Below the pieces are notes generated by a model. The model saw only the letters and a program-made list of their open reading frames with translations, was not told where the DNA came from and did not search any database. Positions 8,865 through 17,223 of a stretch of 64,000 nucleotides of DNA are shown here, piece after piece. The first letter of the stretch is position 1. Every line of letters begins with the position of its first letter. This DNA comes from JACVRW01 sp963728155 (lineage in GTDB: Bacteria; Actinomycetota; Thermoleophilia; Solirubrobacterales; Thermoleophilaceae): NCBI GenBank assembly GCA_963728155.1, contig CAVSJF010000011.1:62001-126000 (forward strand), in the 5' to 3' direction. Position numbers and translations under genes: made by a program.

Positions 8865-10628
8865 ATGGGACGAATGCGTAAAGCCGTGCTCGCGATCTTG
8901 CTGTGTGCGGCGCCGCTGCTGTCTGCGCCCGCACAGGCCTCGCAGCGTCTGATCGACCGTCAGGCGCTGCGCGAGACCGAGCGTGTCTACTCCCGGGGCG
9001 TGGGCGCCGGTGCCAGCTCGGTCGTGCCCCTGCCGCTGGCCCGGGTGCGGCCCGAGGACGCCGTCGCATCCGTTGCGTCCGTCCGCACCCCCGGCGCGAT
9101 CGCGGCCAACGAGGGGCCCGCGCGCGTGCTCGTGGGCGTGCGCGCGCACAGCGATCTCCCCGGCGTCGCACAGGTGCTCACCGCGCTCGGCGCCGCGCCC
9201 GAGTCCTTCGACGAGATCGGCGTGCTCGCCGCCACCGTTCCCTCGGGTAGCGCGCTCGCACAGGCGCTCGACGGCGATCCGCGCGTGGCCTACGTCGAGC
9301 GCGATACCGAGGTGCATATCGCCGCCGATCCCTTCGACGCGCCCGATCCGGCGCACGGCGGCATCAAGTTCACCTGGTTCTTCGACGACGTCCGCGCCGG
9401 CGACGCGCTGGCCGCGGCGGGCGGGGGCTCCAAGCGGACCGTGGCGGTGATGGACACCGGCCTCGATCGCAACCATCCCGAGTTCGCAGGCCGCATCGCC
9501 GGCACGTACGACACCCACATCGGCGGCAAGGACGTGACCGACGTGGTCGGGCACGGGACCTTCGTGACCGGGTTGATCGCGGCGGTCGACGGCAACGGCA
9601 TAGGCGGCAAGGGGGTGGCGGGCACCACGAAGGTGCTGGCCATCCGGGCCTCCCGCGACGGCGGGTTCACCGAGCGCGACCTGCTGCGCGGAATCTCCTT
9701 CGCCGTGCGGCGAGGCGCCGACGTGCTCAATCTGAGCCTGGCCGGCGACGGCATCAACCGCAGCGTCATTCGCGCGCTGGGGGCCGCGTTCTACAACGAC
9801 GTGCTCCCCGTCGCCGCGTCCGGCAACATGGGCGACCGCTCGAACGACGCCGGCGTGGTCAACCCGGTGCAGTATCCGGCCGCCGTGCTGGGCGGCCGCA
9901 GAGGCGCGCCGGGCATCGGCCTCTCGGTGGGCGCGACCGGACCGACCGGCGCGGCGGCGAGCTTCTCGACCCACAACCGCTTCGTGAGCCTCGCGGGCCC
10001 CGGTGCGAGCACCGGCAGCTGCCGCTATGGAGTGCTGTCGACGCTGCCCGCCTCGGGCGGCACCGAATGGGACGACCCGCGCTCCTGCAACACGATCTTC
10101 AGCCAGGGCGGCGTGCGCTTCGCCTACGGGGAAGGCACCAGCTTCGCGGCCCCGATCGTCTCCGGCATCGCGGCGCTGGTGTGGCAGGTGGAGCCCCGCC
10201 TCGCCTCCGAGCAGGTCGCCGAGGTGTTGATTCGCTCTGCGCGCCAGACGCGGGGCACGGGCTGGAACGAGTTCACCGGCGCGGGAGTCGTCGACGGCAA
10301 GGCCGCCACCGATCTCGCTCGCCTCTACGACGTGACCGCCCCAAGGGCCAAGGCGAACGCCCAGCGCATCGGCGGAACGGTCAAGGTGAGCATGCAGCGC
10401 ACCAAGGACCGCACCGACGAGGGACGCGAGCTCGCCGCCGGAGTGACCTACGGCCTGCTCGTGTCGCGTAACGGGGGCCGCAGCTTCAGCGCAGTGGCGC
10501 GCCGGCGCAAGCGACCGATCCAGCGCAGCGTGGCGCTGAGCGGCATCCGCACCAACGTGGTCGCCGCCACGGCGTGCGACGCCAACGGAAACTGCGCCGT
10601 CAAGCGCCTCGGGCGCTTCCAGCCCTAG
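8865..10628 (+). CDS. Secreted subtilisin-like serine protease (S8 family)
   Basis: 587 aa from ATG 8865 (a second ATG nine bases later is possible). A signal peptide (LAILLCAAPLLSAPAQA) is followed by a propeptide-like region to about residue 150 containing PSGSALAQALDGDPRVAYVE. The catalytic triad is visible: Asp197 in VAVMDTGLD, His230 in VGHGTFVTG, Ser426 in GTSFAAPIVSG. The oxyanion Asn is in AASGNMG. About 110 residues with no recognised domain follow. Its stop codon shares the CTAG tetranucleotide with the converging znuA stop. Start codons of lgt and this gene are only 33 bp apart. Confidence 0.92.
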   Translation: MGRMRKAVLAILLCAAPLLSAPAQASQRLIDRQALRETERVYSRGVGAGASSVVPLPLARVRPEDAVASVASVRTPGAIAANEGPARVLVGVRAHSDLPGVAQVLTALGAAPESFDEIGVLAATVPSGSALAQALDGDPRVAYVERDTEVHIAADPFDAPDPAHGGIKFTWFFDDVRAGDALAAAGGGSKRTVAVMDTGLDRNHPEFAGRIAGTYDTHIGGKDVTDVVGHGTFVTGLIAAVDGNGIGGKGVAGTTKVLAIRASRDGGFTERDLLRGISFAVRRGADVLNLSLAGDGINRSVIRALGAAFYNDVLPVAASGNMGDRSNDAGVVNPVQYPAAVLGGRRGAPGIGLSVGATGPTGAAASFSTHNRFVSLAGPGASTGSCRYGVLSTLPASGGTEWDDPRSCNTIFSQGGVRFAYGEGTSFAAPIVSGIAALVWQVEPRLASEQVAEVLIRSARQTRGTGWNEFTGAGVVDGKAATDLARLYDVTAPRAKANAQRIGGTVKVSMQRTKDRTDEGRELAAGVTYGLLVSRNGGRSFSAVARRRKRPIQRSVALSGIRTNVVAATACDANGNCAVKRLGRFQP

Positions 10629-11518
10629 CCGCAGTCCACCGCCCCGCCCGACATGCCGGCCGCGAGGCGCCGGGTGTTCTCGCGCATCATCCCCAGGTAG
10701 CTGCTCGCCGGACCGCCCTCCGGGCCGAGGGAATCGGTGAACAGCGGCTCACCGAGCTCCACGCCGGCCTCGCGGGAAAGGGCGCTCTCCAGGTCCTTGC
10801 TCAGCGCTGACTCGGGGAATACCGCCTGCACGTCCTCCGCCTCCACCTGGTCGACGAGCGCGTTGACGTCCTCCACCGAGGCCTGGGCCTGGGTGGACTG
10901 GGACGGGATCACGGCCCCGATCACCTCGATCCCGTAGCGATCGGCGAAGTAGGCCAGCGAGTCGTGTGTGGTCACGACCTTGCGCCGGGCGGGCGGGATC
11001 TTCGCGACGCAGGCCTCGATCTCGCGATCCAGAGCCCTCAGGCGCTCGATGTAGCGCCGCGCGTTGCGCTCGTAGGTGGCCCGGCCGCCGGGATCGGCGT
11101 CGATCAGGGCGTCGCGGATGGACTCGGTGGCCAGCACGGCGTTGCGTGGGTCGTGCCACCAGTGCGGATCGTCGCCTCGCGCCCGCACACGGTCGAGCAT
11201 CGAGACCACCGCGGCATCGGCTCCCGCGGAGTCGATCAGCTCGTCGAGCCACTGATCGAGGTCGCCGCCCGACTTAAGCACCACGTCGGCGTCGGCCAGC
11301 GCGGCGGCGTCGCTCGGCCGGGGTTCGTAGCCGTGGGGGTCGGCGTCCGGCTCGAGGATGCCCTCCACGTCCACGCGATCGCCCCCCACCTGGCGCGCGA
11401 GGTCGGCGACCTGGGTGGTGGTGGCCACCACCGTTACGCGCCCCGGGCTGGAGCTCTCGCTCCCGCAGCCGAGCAGGAGCGCGGCGGCCAGCGCGGCGGC
11501 GATGAGCGAGCGAGGCAC
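10625..11518 (-). CDS. znuA: Zinc ABC transporter substrate-binding lipoprotein
   Basis: 297-aa cluster A-I metal-binding protein. The lipobox LLLGC ends the signal peptide. Metal ligands are suggested by DPHGYEPRPSD (His), DPHWWHDPRN (His), VTTHDSLAY (His) and a C-terminal acidic residue, the standard ZnuA/TroA pattern. It lacks the long His-rich loop of many ZnuA proteins; instead the ATPase at 6546 carries a His-rich tail. GTG start with GAGGG upstream. A Zur-like box sits 16 bp upstream, matching the one before the permease-ATPase genes 5 kb away. Confidence 0.9.
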   Translation of the reverse strand: MPRSLIAAALAAALLLGCGSESSSPGRVTVVATTTQVADLARQVGGDRVDVEGILEPDADPHGYEPRPSDAAALADADVVLKSGGDLDQWLDELIDSAGADAAVVSMLDRVRARGDDPHWWHDPRNAVLATESIRDALIDADPGGRATYERNARRYIERLRALDREIEACVAKIPPARRKVVTTHDSLAYFADRYGIEVIGAVIPSQSTQAQASVEDVNALVDQVEAEDVQAVFPESALSKDLESALSREAGVELGEPLFTDSLGPEGGPASSYLGMMRENTRRLAAGMSGGAVDCG

Positions 11519-11530
11519 GGGGCCCTCACT

Positions 11531-12688
11531 CTAGTGAGAATGATTATCAGTAGCCAACCGCTCGACCGGCTCATCCAGGGCCAGGGACGCGGCGAGCGCG
11601 GTGGTCACGGGCACGGCGGCGATCAGGCCGATCGAGCCCACCAGCGTGGCCACCACCTCGGTTGCCACCACCTCGAGCTCCAGCGCTTGGCCCAATCCCA
11701 GGTCGGCGGAGCTGAAGAGGAGCAGCACCGGCAACGAGGCGCCGACGTAGGCCAGCACCAGCGTGTTGACCGTCGCGCTCACGTGGTCGCGTCCGACCCG
11801 CATGGCCCGCGCGAGCAGCTCGCGAAAGCCGAGCGCCGGGTTGGCCGCCCGCAGCGCCATCACGGTGGAGGCCTGGCTGACCGTGACGTCATCGAGCACC
11901 CCCAGCGCCCCTATGACCATGCCCGCCAGCAGCAGGCCGTCGAGGGAGATGTCCGCCCCCGCCAGCTGCAGGAAGCCGGCCTCGTCGCTTGCGAATCCCG
12001 TCAGGTGAGCCGCCTCGGTGAAGATCGAGGCGAGCAGCGCCGTCAGCATCAGGCTGGCAGCGGTTCCCAACAATGCGGCGATGCTCTTGGGGCCCCGGCC
12101 GTGAGCCAGCGGAATGGTCACGAGCGCCACGGCCAGTGAACCGACCACGGCCACCGCAAGTGGCGCCTCCCCGTCCAGGATCGCGGGCACCACGAACACC
12201 AGGACCACGGCCAGGCTCAGCGCCAGCCCCACCAGCGAGAGGGCGCCCCGCAGGCGCGCGAACAACAGCGTGACGGTCACGAAGATCACCAGCAGCACGA
12301 CCATCGGCGTCCCGCGCTGGAAGTCGGTCAGGGCGTACTCGCCCCCCACCTGCGGGGCGGCGCCCAATGGTGGATCCGCGGTCTCGCTGACCCTGATCTC
12401 GTCGCCTGGATCCACGTCGGGGTCGATCAGCCCCGTGGCGCCCAGCCGCATCCGGACCTCCCGGCCGCGGTCGGGGCCGGTGTCCAGTCGCATCTTCACC
12501 AATTGGCAGTTGCGATCGCCGAAACCGGGGCAGAAGGCCTCGTCCACCTCGAGCACCGTCGCGTTCTCGCTCGTGGTGTTGAGGCCGCCGGCCAGCGGCG
12601 CGGCCACGTCACCCGGCCAGAGAACCACCAGGCCGATCACCGTCGCCAGCGCCAGCGCGACGGCGATCCCGGTGAAGAGCCGGCTCAC
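11531..12688 (-). CDS. YibE/F family membrane protein
   Basis: 385-aa multi-helix membrane protein of the YibE/F family (function poorly defined). An N-terminal helix (LFTGIAVALALATVIGLVVL) precedes an extracytoplasmic beta-type domain with two cysteines (AFCPGFGDRNCQ). From about residue 150 there are several membrane spans, including the conserved GMVIGALGVLDDVTVSQAS. GTG start with GGGAGG overlapping the stop of the upstream M23 gene (5-bp gap). Its last codons (Asp-Asn-His-Ser-His) are written by the Zur-like box of znuA, so operator and coding sequence coincide. It may be co-transcribed with the M23 gene. Confidence 0.85.
   Translation of the reverse strand: MSRLFTGIAVALALATVIGLVVLWPGDVAAPLAGGLNTTSENATVLEVDEAFCPGFGDRNCQLVKMRLDTGPDRGREVRMRLGATGLIDPDVDPGDEIRVSETADPPLGAAPQVGGEYALTDFQRGTPMVVLLVIFVTVTLLFARLRGALSLVGLALSLAVVLVFVVPAILDGEAPLAVAVVGSLAVALVTIPLAHGRGPKSIAALLGTAASLMLTALLASIFTEAAHLTGFASDEAGFLQLAGADISLDGLLLAGMVIGALGVLDDVTVSQASTVMALRAANPALGFRELLARAMRVGRDHVSATVNTLVLAYVGASLPVLLLFSSADLGLGQALELEVVATEVVATLVGSIGLIAAVPVTTALAASLALDEPVERLATDNHSH
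11535..11549. promoter_or_regulatory. Zur-like operator upstream of znuA
   Basis: TGAGAATGATTATCA is a 15-bp palindrome with one mismatched pair. It is very similar to the box at 5719-5731 and to the Zur consensus. It lies 16 bp upstream of the znuA GTG and within the last codons of the YibE/F gene. Two matching boxes on the two halves of one importer support zinc (or a related metal) repression of both units. Confidence 0.7.
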
Positions 12689-12693
12689 CCTCC

Positions 12694-13860
12694 CTACAGA
12701 TAGCCCAGCGGATCCACCGGCGTCCCGCCGACGCGCACCTCGAAGTGCAGGTGCGGCCCGGTCGAGTTGCCCGTGTTGCCGCTGTAGCCGATCACCTGAC
12801 CCTGAGACACATTCGCGCCGTTGGAGGTGGAGAAGCTCGACTGGTGCGCGTAGCACGTCGAGAGGGAGGCGTTGTGCTGGATGCAGGTGTAGTTGCCGTA
12901 GCCGCCCACCCAGCCCATCAGCGCCACGCGACCTGAGTCGGCAGCCCTGATGGGCGTCCCCTCGGGGACGACGATGTCGATCCCGGCGTGCATGTGACCC
13001 GGTCGCGCCTCGCCGAAGGACCCGCTGATCGGCCCGTCCAGGGGCCAGATCAGCTGCCCAGAGCCCTGCTTGATCGGACCGGGCGGGGCGGCGCCCGACA
13101 GGGCGGCCGCCACTCGTGCCTGCTCGGCCTCGAGCGAGGCCAGATCCTCCTCGAGCACGCCCCTCTGCTCACGCACTTGGGCCAGCGTCCCGCTCTTCTC
13201 GGCGCGCGCCGAGGCCAGCTCGTCGCGTGAGGACACGAGCTGGCTCTGGGCCTGGGCGATCTGGTCGCGCTCGGCCAGGATGCGCTCGGCGGCCAGCTGC
13301 TCGCGCTCCTCGAGCTTGGCCAGCTCGAGCGCCTGGTTGCGGGCCCGGTCGCGCAACTCTCGGACTTCGTCGGTGACCTCGCGGTCCTGCTCGGAGATGC
13401 GCTCGAGGAACTCGGCCTGCTCCAGCAGATCGCCGAAGCCGTCGGCCTCGAGCACCACGGTCAGCGCGTCGGGGGCGTCTGACTTGTAGATCTCCACCAG
13501 GCGCGCCGCCAGGACCTCGCGGGCGGTGTCGAGCTCGCGGCGCAGCGTCTCGAGACGATCGCGGGCCTCCTCGAGCTGGTCACGCACCTCCAGCAGCTCG
13601 GCCTTCTGACGGTCGAGGCTGGACTGCGCGCGATCGAGCCGGCTCTGGGTGGCGCTGATCTCGCCCTGGATGCCCTCGATGCGGGTGCTGAACTGGGCGA
13701 TGTCGGTCGAAAGCACGCCCTCTTTCTGCTTGGCCTGCTGGATCTGATCGCGCTTCTGCTCGATGCGCTGGGGCAGCGGTGCCGACAACCCGGGCAGCGG
13801 GAGCACGAGATAAGCCGCAAGGGCGGCAGCGAGAGGTAGGAGGAGAAGGCGTTTACGCAC
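12694..13860 (-). CDS. Secreted M23 peptidase with long coiled coil (EnvC/NlpD-like)
   Basis: 388 aa. An N-terminal membrane or signal segment (LLLLPLAAALAAYLVLPLPGL) is followed by a heptad-rich, charged coiled coil from about 30 to 255, then a C-terminal LytM/M23 domain. Zinc-site motifs HAGIDIV and GPHLHFEV are intact, so the domain may be an active endopeptidase rather than an EnvC-type activator. Two domain cysteines (NYTCIQ and STCYAH) could form a disulfide. GTG start at 13860. Likely acts on peptidoglycan outside the membrane. It shares a 138-bp divergent region with htpX and runs into the YibE/F gene downstream. Confidence 0.92.
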   Translation of the reverse strand: MRKRLLLLPLAAALAAYLVLPLPGLSAPLPQRIEQKRDQIQQAKQKEGVLSTDIAQFSTRIEGIQGEISATQSRLDRAQSSLDRQKAELLEVRDQLEEARDRLETLRRELDTAREVLAARLVEIYKSDAPDALTVVLEADGFGDLLEQAEFLERISEQDREVTDEVRELRDRARNQALELAKLEEREQLAAERILAERDQIAQAQSQLVSSRDELASARAEKSGTLAQVREQRGVLEEDLASLEAEQARVAAALSGAAPPGPIKQGSGQLIWPLDGPISGSFGEARPGHMHAGIDIVVPEGTPIRAADSGRVALMGWVGGYGNYTCIQHNASLSTCYAHQSSFSTSNGANVSQGQVIGYSGNTGNSTGPHLHFEVRVGGTPVDPLGYL

Positions 13861-13905
13861 GTTATGCAGGGCTTTTCAGGCGGGGCGGCGGGACACTAGC
13901 AAGGG

Positions 13906-13924
13906 TCGTCGGGGCCCTCGACGA
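13906..13924. other. Near-perfect inverted repeat between the M23 gene and htpX
   Basis: A 19-bp quasi-palindrome centred on GGGCCC with outer arms TCGTCG and CGACGA and a single mismatched pair. It lies in the 138-bp divergent region, 45 bp from the M23 start and 75 bp from htpX. No T-run follows, so it is more likely a protein-binding site or leader hairpin than a terminator. Confidence 0.4.
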
Positions 13925-13985
13925 AATTCCCTCCTCTTGCAAGCGCCCATGCACGCCACATTCAGGAACCGCTTAGGCGCCTCAC

Positions 13986-13991
13986 TAATAT
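13986..13991 (+). promoter_or_regulatory. Possible -10 element for leaderless htpX transcript
   Basis: TAATAT ends 7 nt before the htpX ATG (13999), so transcription would start at or next to the start codon. No Shine-Dalgarno precedes the ATG. No strong -35 is visible. Confidence 0.4.
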
Positions 13992-13998
13992 TGACGTC

Positions 13999-14892
13999 AT
14001 GGCCACCCAGCAGAGAGCGATCTTTCCCCGAGACACCGGCCTGCAGGTCCGGATGCTCTTCACCCTGTTCCTGCTCGGGCTGCTGTACGTGGCCCTTGTG
14101 GGCGCCCTGATCGCGGCGGGCACGGGCATCGTGCTCCTGGTCGTGATCATGGGCGGGCTGTCGTTCGCCCAGCTCTTCTTCTCCGACAAGCTGGCCCTGA
14201 AGGCCATGGGCGCCAAGGAGGTCTCCCCGCAGGAGGCTCCGGGGCTGCACTCGATGATCGAGCGGCTGTGCATCCAGGCCGACCTGCCCAAGCCGAAGAT
14301 CGCCGTGGCCGACATGGACGTGCCCAACGCGTTCGCGCTGGGCCGCTCGCAGAAGACGGCCACCGTGGCCTGCACCACCGGCATCATGCGGACGCTCTCC
14401 CCCACCGAGCTCGAGGGCGTCATGGCCCACGAGCTGTCGCACGTCAAGCACCGCGACGTGCTGATCATGACCATCGCGAGCTTCTTCGCCTCGATCGCCG
14501 CGATGATCATGCAGTTCGGCTTCTTCTTCGGCGGCGGAGACGACGAGAACCCGAGCATTATTGTCGTGCTGCTCGTGTCGTTCGTGGTCTACATCGTGTC
14601 CTTCTTCCTGATGCTCGCCCTGTCGCGCTACCGCGAGTTCGCGGCCGATCGCGGCGCGGCGGTGATCACCGGGCGCCCGAGCGCGCTGTCCTCGGCGCTG
14701 GTCAAGATCTCCGGCGCGATGCAGCAGGTGCCCACCCGCGACCTGCGCGAGGCCGAGCGCATGAACGCCTTCTTCATCGTGCCGACCAGCGTGAAGGGCG
14801 CGATCCAGACGATCTTCTCCACGCACCCGCCGATGGAGAAGCGGATCGAGCGCCTGCAGACGCTCGAGTCACAGCTGCAGGGCACCGCCTAA
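13999..14892 (+). CDS. htpX: Membrane metalloprotease HtpX
   Basis: 297-aa M48 protease of envelope quality control. Two N-terminal helices (about 20-65) are followed by the zinc motif HELSH (144-148); Glu213 in YREFAADRGA is the third ligand. Two more helices lie between (about 155-205). DMDVPNAFALG and STHPPMEKRIERL are family motifs. It is followed 10 bp later by a pspAB-like gene, a pairing I recall as common in actinobacteria, which points to membrane-stress response. Probably leaderless (see 13986). Confidence 0.95.
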   Translation: MATQQRAIFPRDTGLQVRMLFTLFLLGLLYVALVGALIAAGTGIVLLVVIMGGLSFAQLFFSDKLALKAMGAKEVSPQEAPGLHSMIERLCIQADLPKPKIAVADMDVPNAFALGRSQKTATVACTTGIMRTLSPTELEGVMAHELSHVKHRDVLIMTIASFFASIAAMIMQFGFFFGGGDDENPSIIVVLLVSFVVYIVSFFLMLALSRYREFAADRGAAVITGRPSALSSALVKISGAMQQVPTRDLREAERMNAFFIVPTSVKGAIQTIFSTHPPMEKRIERLQTLESQLQGTA

Positions 14893-14902
14893 GCTCCACC
14901 GA

Positions 14903-15478
14903 GTGGGTTTCCTGGACGCCCTGCTGGGCGGCAAGAACAAGAAGGTCGCCCTGCCGGCGCCCGACCGGCTGTTCGCGATGACCACCGCCCAGATCACGCT
15001 GGAGACGGGGCTCGGCCTCGCCCACAAGAAGTCAGCGGGGATCGTCTTCCAGCCCCTGGGCACGGCCGACTTCGAGGGAATACTGGCCGAGACCGAGGAG
15101 CTGCTGAAGGGCACCGCCGAGGAGACCGGGACCGAGGTCAGCTCGTCGGAGGACGAGTTCGGCTACCGCTGGCTGATTCTCAAGGACGACGACTTCGAGG
15201 ACCTGGTGGTCTCGCTCAACACCATCTCCGTAGCCCTGCAGGGCAGCGGCTACGGAGACCGCCTGCTCTGCGCGGTGTTCCCCTTCGAGGAGAAGGGCAA
15301 GCCCCTGTACTTCATCTACAACTTCAAGCGCGGCGCCTACTACCCCTTCGTGCCCGCGCCAGGCGAACAGGCGCGCGACTCCGAGCGTGAGCTGCGCCTG
15401 CAGTCACAGATCGGAGCCGAGCTCCCGTTCGAGAAGGACGTGACGCGCTGGTTCCCGCTCTGGCAGATCCCGCTGTAG
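14903..15478 (+). CDS. PspA-associated protein PspAB-like
   Basis: 191-aa soluble protein beginning GFLDALLGGKNKKVALPAPD, with FAMTTAQITLETGLGL and YFIYNFKRGAYYPFVP later; the pattern matches the actinobacterial PspAB family as I remember it. GTG start 10 bp after htpX, so almost certainly co-transcribed. Biochemical activity unknown. The pspA and pspAA genes of this organism are about 9 kb away (24257-25317). Confidence 0.7.
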   Translation: MGFLDALLGGKNKKVALPAPDRLFAMTTAQITLETGLGLAHKKSAGIVFQPLGTADFEGILAETEELLKGTAEETGTEVSSSEDEFGYRWLILKDDDFEDLVVSLNTISVALQGSGYGDRLLCAVFPFEEKGKPLYFIYNFKRGAYYPFVPAPGEQARDSERELRLQSQIGAELPFEKDVTRWFPLWQIPL

Positions 15479-15488
15479 CGATCGCCGG

Positions 15489-16295
15489 TCAACCTTCCTT
15501 GCTGGCCACCAGTGAGATGCTCTCGACCGCGTAGGTGCTGCACGCTTCGAGGGCCCGCTGGGATATGAACCGGTAGTCGTTGGAACGCTGCGCACTCACC
15601 CGCAGACCCTGGTCGTGGATGGCCTCGAGATAGCTGTCGCGCGGGATCGCCCCGGCGATGCAGGCGGCCCACAGGTCGATCCTGCGCCTCGTGCGTTCCT
15701 TGAGCGGCCGGCCACTGACCATGTCGGAGATCGCCAGCCGGCCTCCGGGCCGCAGCACGCGCGCGGCTTCGGCGAAGACCCGGCCCTTGAGCAGGGAGAG
15801 GTTGATCACGCCGTTGGAGATCACGGCGTCGAAGCTCGCGTCGTCGAAGGGGAGCTCCTCGATGCGGGCCGACACCATCTCGACATGCGTGAATCCGTCC
15901 CGGTCCCGCAGCCGCTCGGCCTTGGCCAGCTGCTCGGGGGTGAAGTCCACGCCCACCGCGCGGCCCGCCCCGCCCACGAGCAGCGCCGCACAGAAGACGT
16001 CGGTACCCGATCCCGAGCCGAGATCGAGCACCGCTTCGCCGGGCCGCAACGCGGCGAGGTCGAGGTGGTAGCCCACCCCGGCGAAGGACGCCAGGGCCTT
16101 CGCTGGGATCGCGTCCAGCAGCTCGGCCGGGTAACCGAGGTGCTCGGCCACCCCTCTCCCGACCTCGAAGTGCAGCGCGTCGTTCTCGCCGCGCGCCACC
16201 CGGCGGTACATGCCCTTGACCTCCGCCTCCAGGCGCCCGCCGTCAACGAGCGAGGTCGCGTCGAGCTGCGACAGGGCGGCCTCCGCCGCGATCAT
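15489..16295 (-). CDS. Class I SAM-dependent methyltransferase (ArsM/UbiE-like)
   Basis: 268 aa. SAM-binding motif I is VLDLGSGSGTDVFCAALLVG near residue 82, then VGVDFTPEQLAKAE, and motif IV is FDAVISNGVINL. Overall layout resembles arsenite methyltransferase-like proteins, but the conserved cysteine triad is not evident, so arsenic as substrate is not supported. The ATG overlaps the stop of the preceding methyltransferase gene (ATGA). A C-terminal region (YLEAIHDQGLRVSAQ) resembles small-molecule methyltransferases. Confidence 0.85.
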   Translation of the reverse strand: MIAAEAALSQLDATSLVDGGRLEAEVKGMYRRVARGENDALHFEVGRGVAEHLGYPAELLDAIPAKALASFAGVGYHLDLAALRPGEAVLDLGSGSGTDVFCAALLVGGAGRAVGVDFTPEQLAKAERLRDRDGFTHVEMVSARIEELPFDDASFDAVISNGVINLSLLKGRVFAEAARVLRPGGRLAISDMVSGRPLKERTRRRIDLWAACIAGAIPRDSYLEAIHDQGLRVSAQRSNDYRFISQRALEACSTYAVESISLVASKEG

Positions 16296-17128
16296 CGACC
16301 TTCCTTGGTGCCGATGGCCAGCAGGTACTCCAGCCCGAAGCGAGCTCGATCCGCGCTGCCGCGGTTCCACTCGTCATAGAGCTGATCCAGGACCGCATCG
16401 AACTCGGCGTCGCGCTCAGACCGCTGCGCGTTGGCACGCGTCGCGATGCTCGGTCCGTAACGCGCCTTGAAGAACTCGCCGAAGTCGCGCGGGCGCTCGA
16501 ACGCCGTGACCTCGAGCGCGTCGCGCTCGAACGTGCTCCAGCGCGTGCTCTCGCCGAATAGCTCGCGCACGTGATCCTCGCTGCCCCACAGAGGCGGGGG
16601 CTGCGCGCCGGGCGGGGGCGCCGGTGCGAACGGCCCCATGGCCCGGAACAGCGCGCCGATCATCCCCTCCGGGGTCCAGCTCAGGAGACCGATCGTCCCC
16701 CCTGGGGCACACACGCGCGCCATCTCGGCCGCCGCGTCGCGGTGGTGAGGAGCGAACATCGCGCCGATCGACGAGATGACCACATCGAACGACTCGTCCT
16801 CGAAGGGCAGGTCCTCGGCGTCGGCCTCGACCCACCTGAGCGCAACCCCGGCCTCTTCGGCGCGGATGCGCCCGGCCTCCAGCAACTCGGGCGTCAGGTC
16901 GCTGGCGGTCACCTCGGCGCCCCGCTGAGCGGCGGGAATCGACGCGTTGCCCGTTCCGGCCGCCACGTCGAGGACGCGCATTCCGGGGCCGATCTCGCAG
17001 GCCTCGACGAGCCGGGGGCCCAGTGGCAGAAGAAAGGTCTCGACCATCGAGGGATAGTCGCCGGAAGCCCATATGGCGCGATGGCGCGCCTTGAGCTCGT
17101 AGTCCGGCGAGGTGCGTGTCGTGCTCAT
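16292..17128 (-). CDS. Class I SAM-dependent methyltransferase
   Basis: 278 aa starting STTRTSPDYELKARHRAIWA. Motif I is VLDVAAGTGNASIPAAQRG near residue 52; SFDVVISSIGAMFAPH is the motif IV region, typical of small-molecule methyltransferases. It overlaps the next methyltransferase by 4 nt, so the two form a translationally coupled pair. AGGAGACACG precedes the ATG at 17128. It is divergent from a large LuxR-type regulator 95-110 bp away. Substrate unknown. Confidence 0.85.
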   Translation of the reverse strand: MSTTRTSPDYELKARHRAIWASGDYPSMVETFLLPLGPRLVEACEIGPGMRVLDVAAGTGNASIPAAQRGAEVTASDLTPELLEAGRIRAEEAGVALRWVEADAEDLPFEDESFDVVISSIGAMFAPHHRDAAAEMARVCAPGGTIGLLSWTPEGMIGALFRAMGPFAPAPPPGAQPPPLWGSEDHVRELFGESTRWSTFERDALEVTAFERPRDFGEFFKARYGPSIATRANAQRSERDAEFDAVLDQLYDEWNRGSADRARFGLEYLLAIGTKEGR

Positions 17129-17223
17129 CGTGTCTCCTTTGGATTCGATGGCACGAAACTACGGCGGCTCCGGCGGGCCGTCATCGGTGGCGGCTACCTA
17201 TGTTTGACCGCGCGGGCACCTAG

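Noticed and set aside
8832..9974. Extension of the lgt frame far upstream through the subtilase gene
   Set aside because: Lgt homology begins at 8831 and the upstream part is a low-complexity shadow of the protease coding strand.
13861..13998. c-di-AMP (ydaO) riboswitch upstream of the M23 peptidase gene
   Set aside because: These riboswitches often precede wall hydrolases in actinobacteria, but the conserved core motifs are not present and the region is short.
15489..16295. Arsenite methyltransferase (ArsM)
   Set aside because: General layout is similar but the conserved cysteines for arsenite binding are not evident and no ars genes are nearby.
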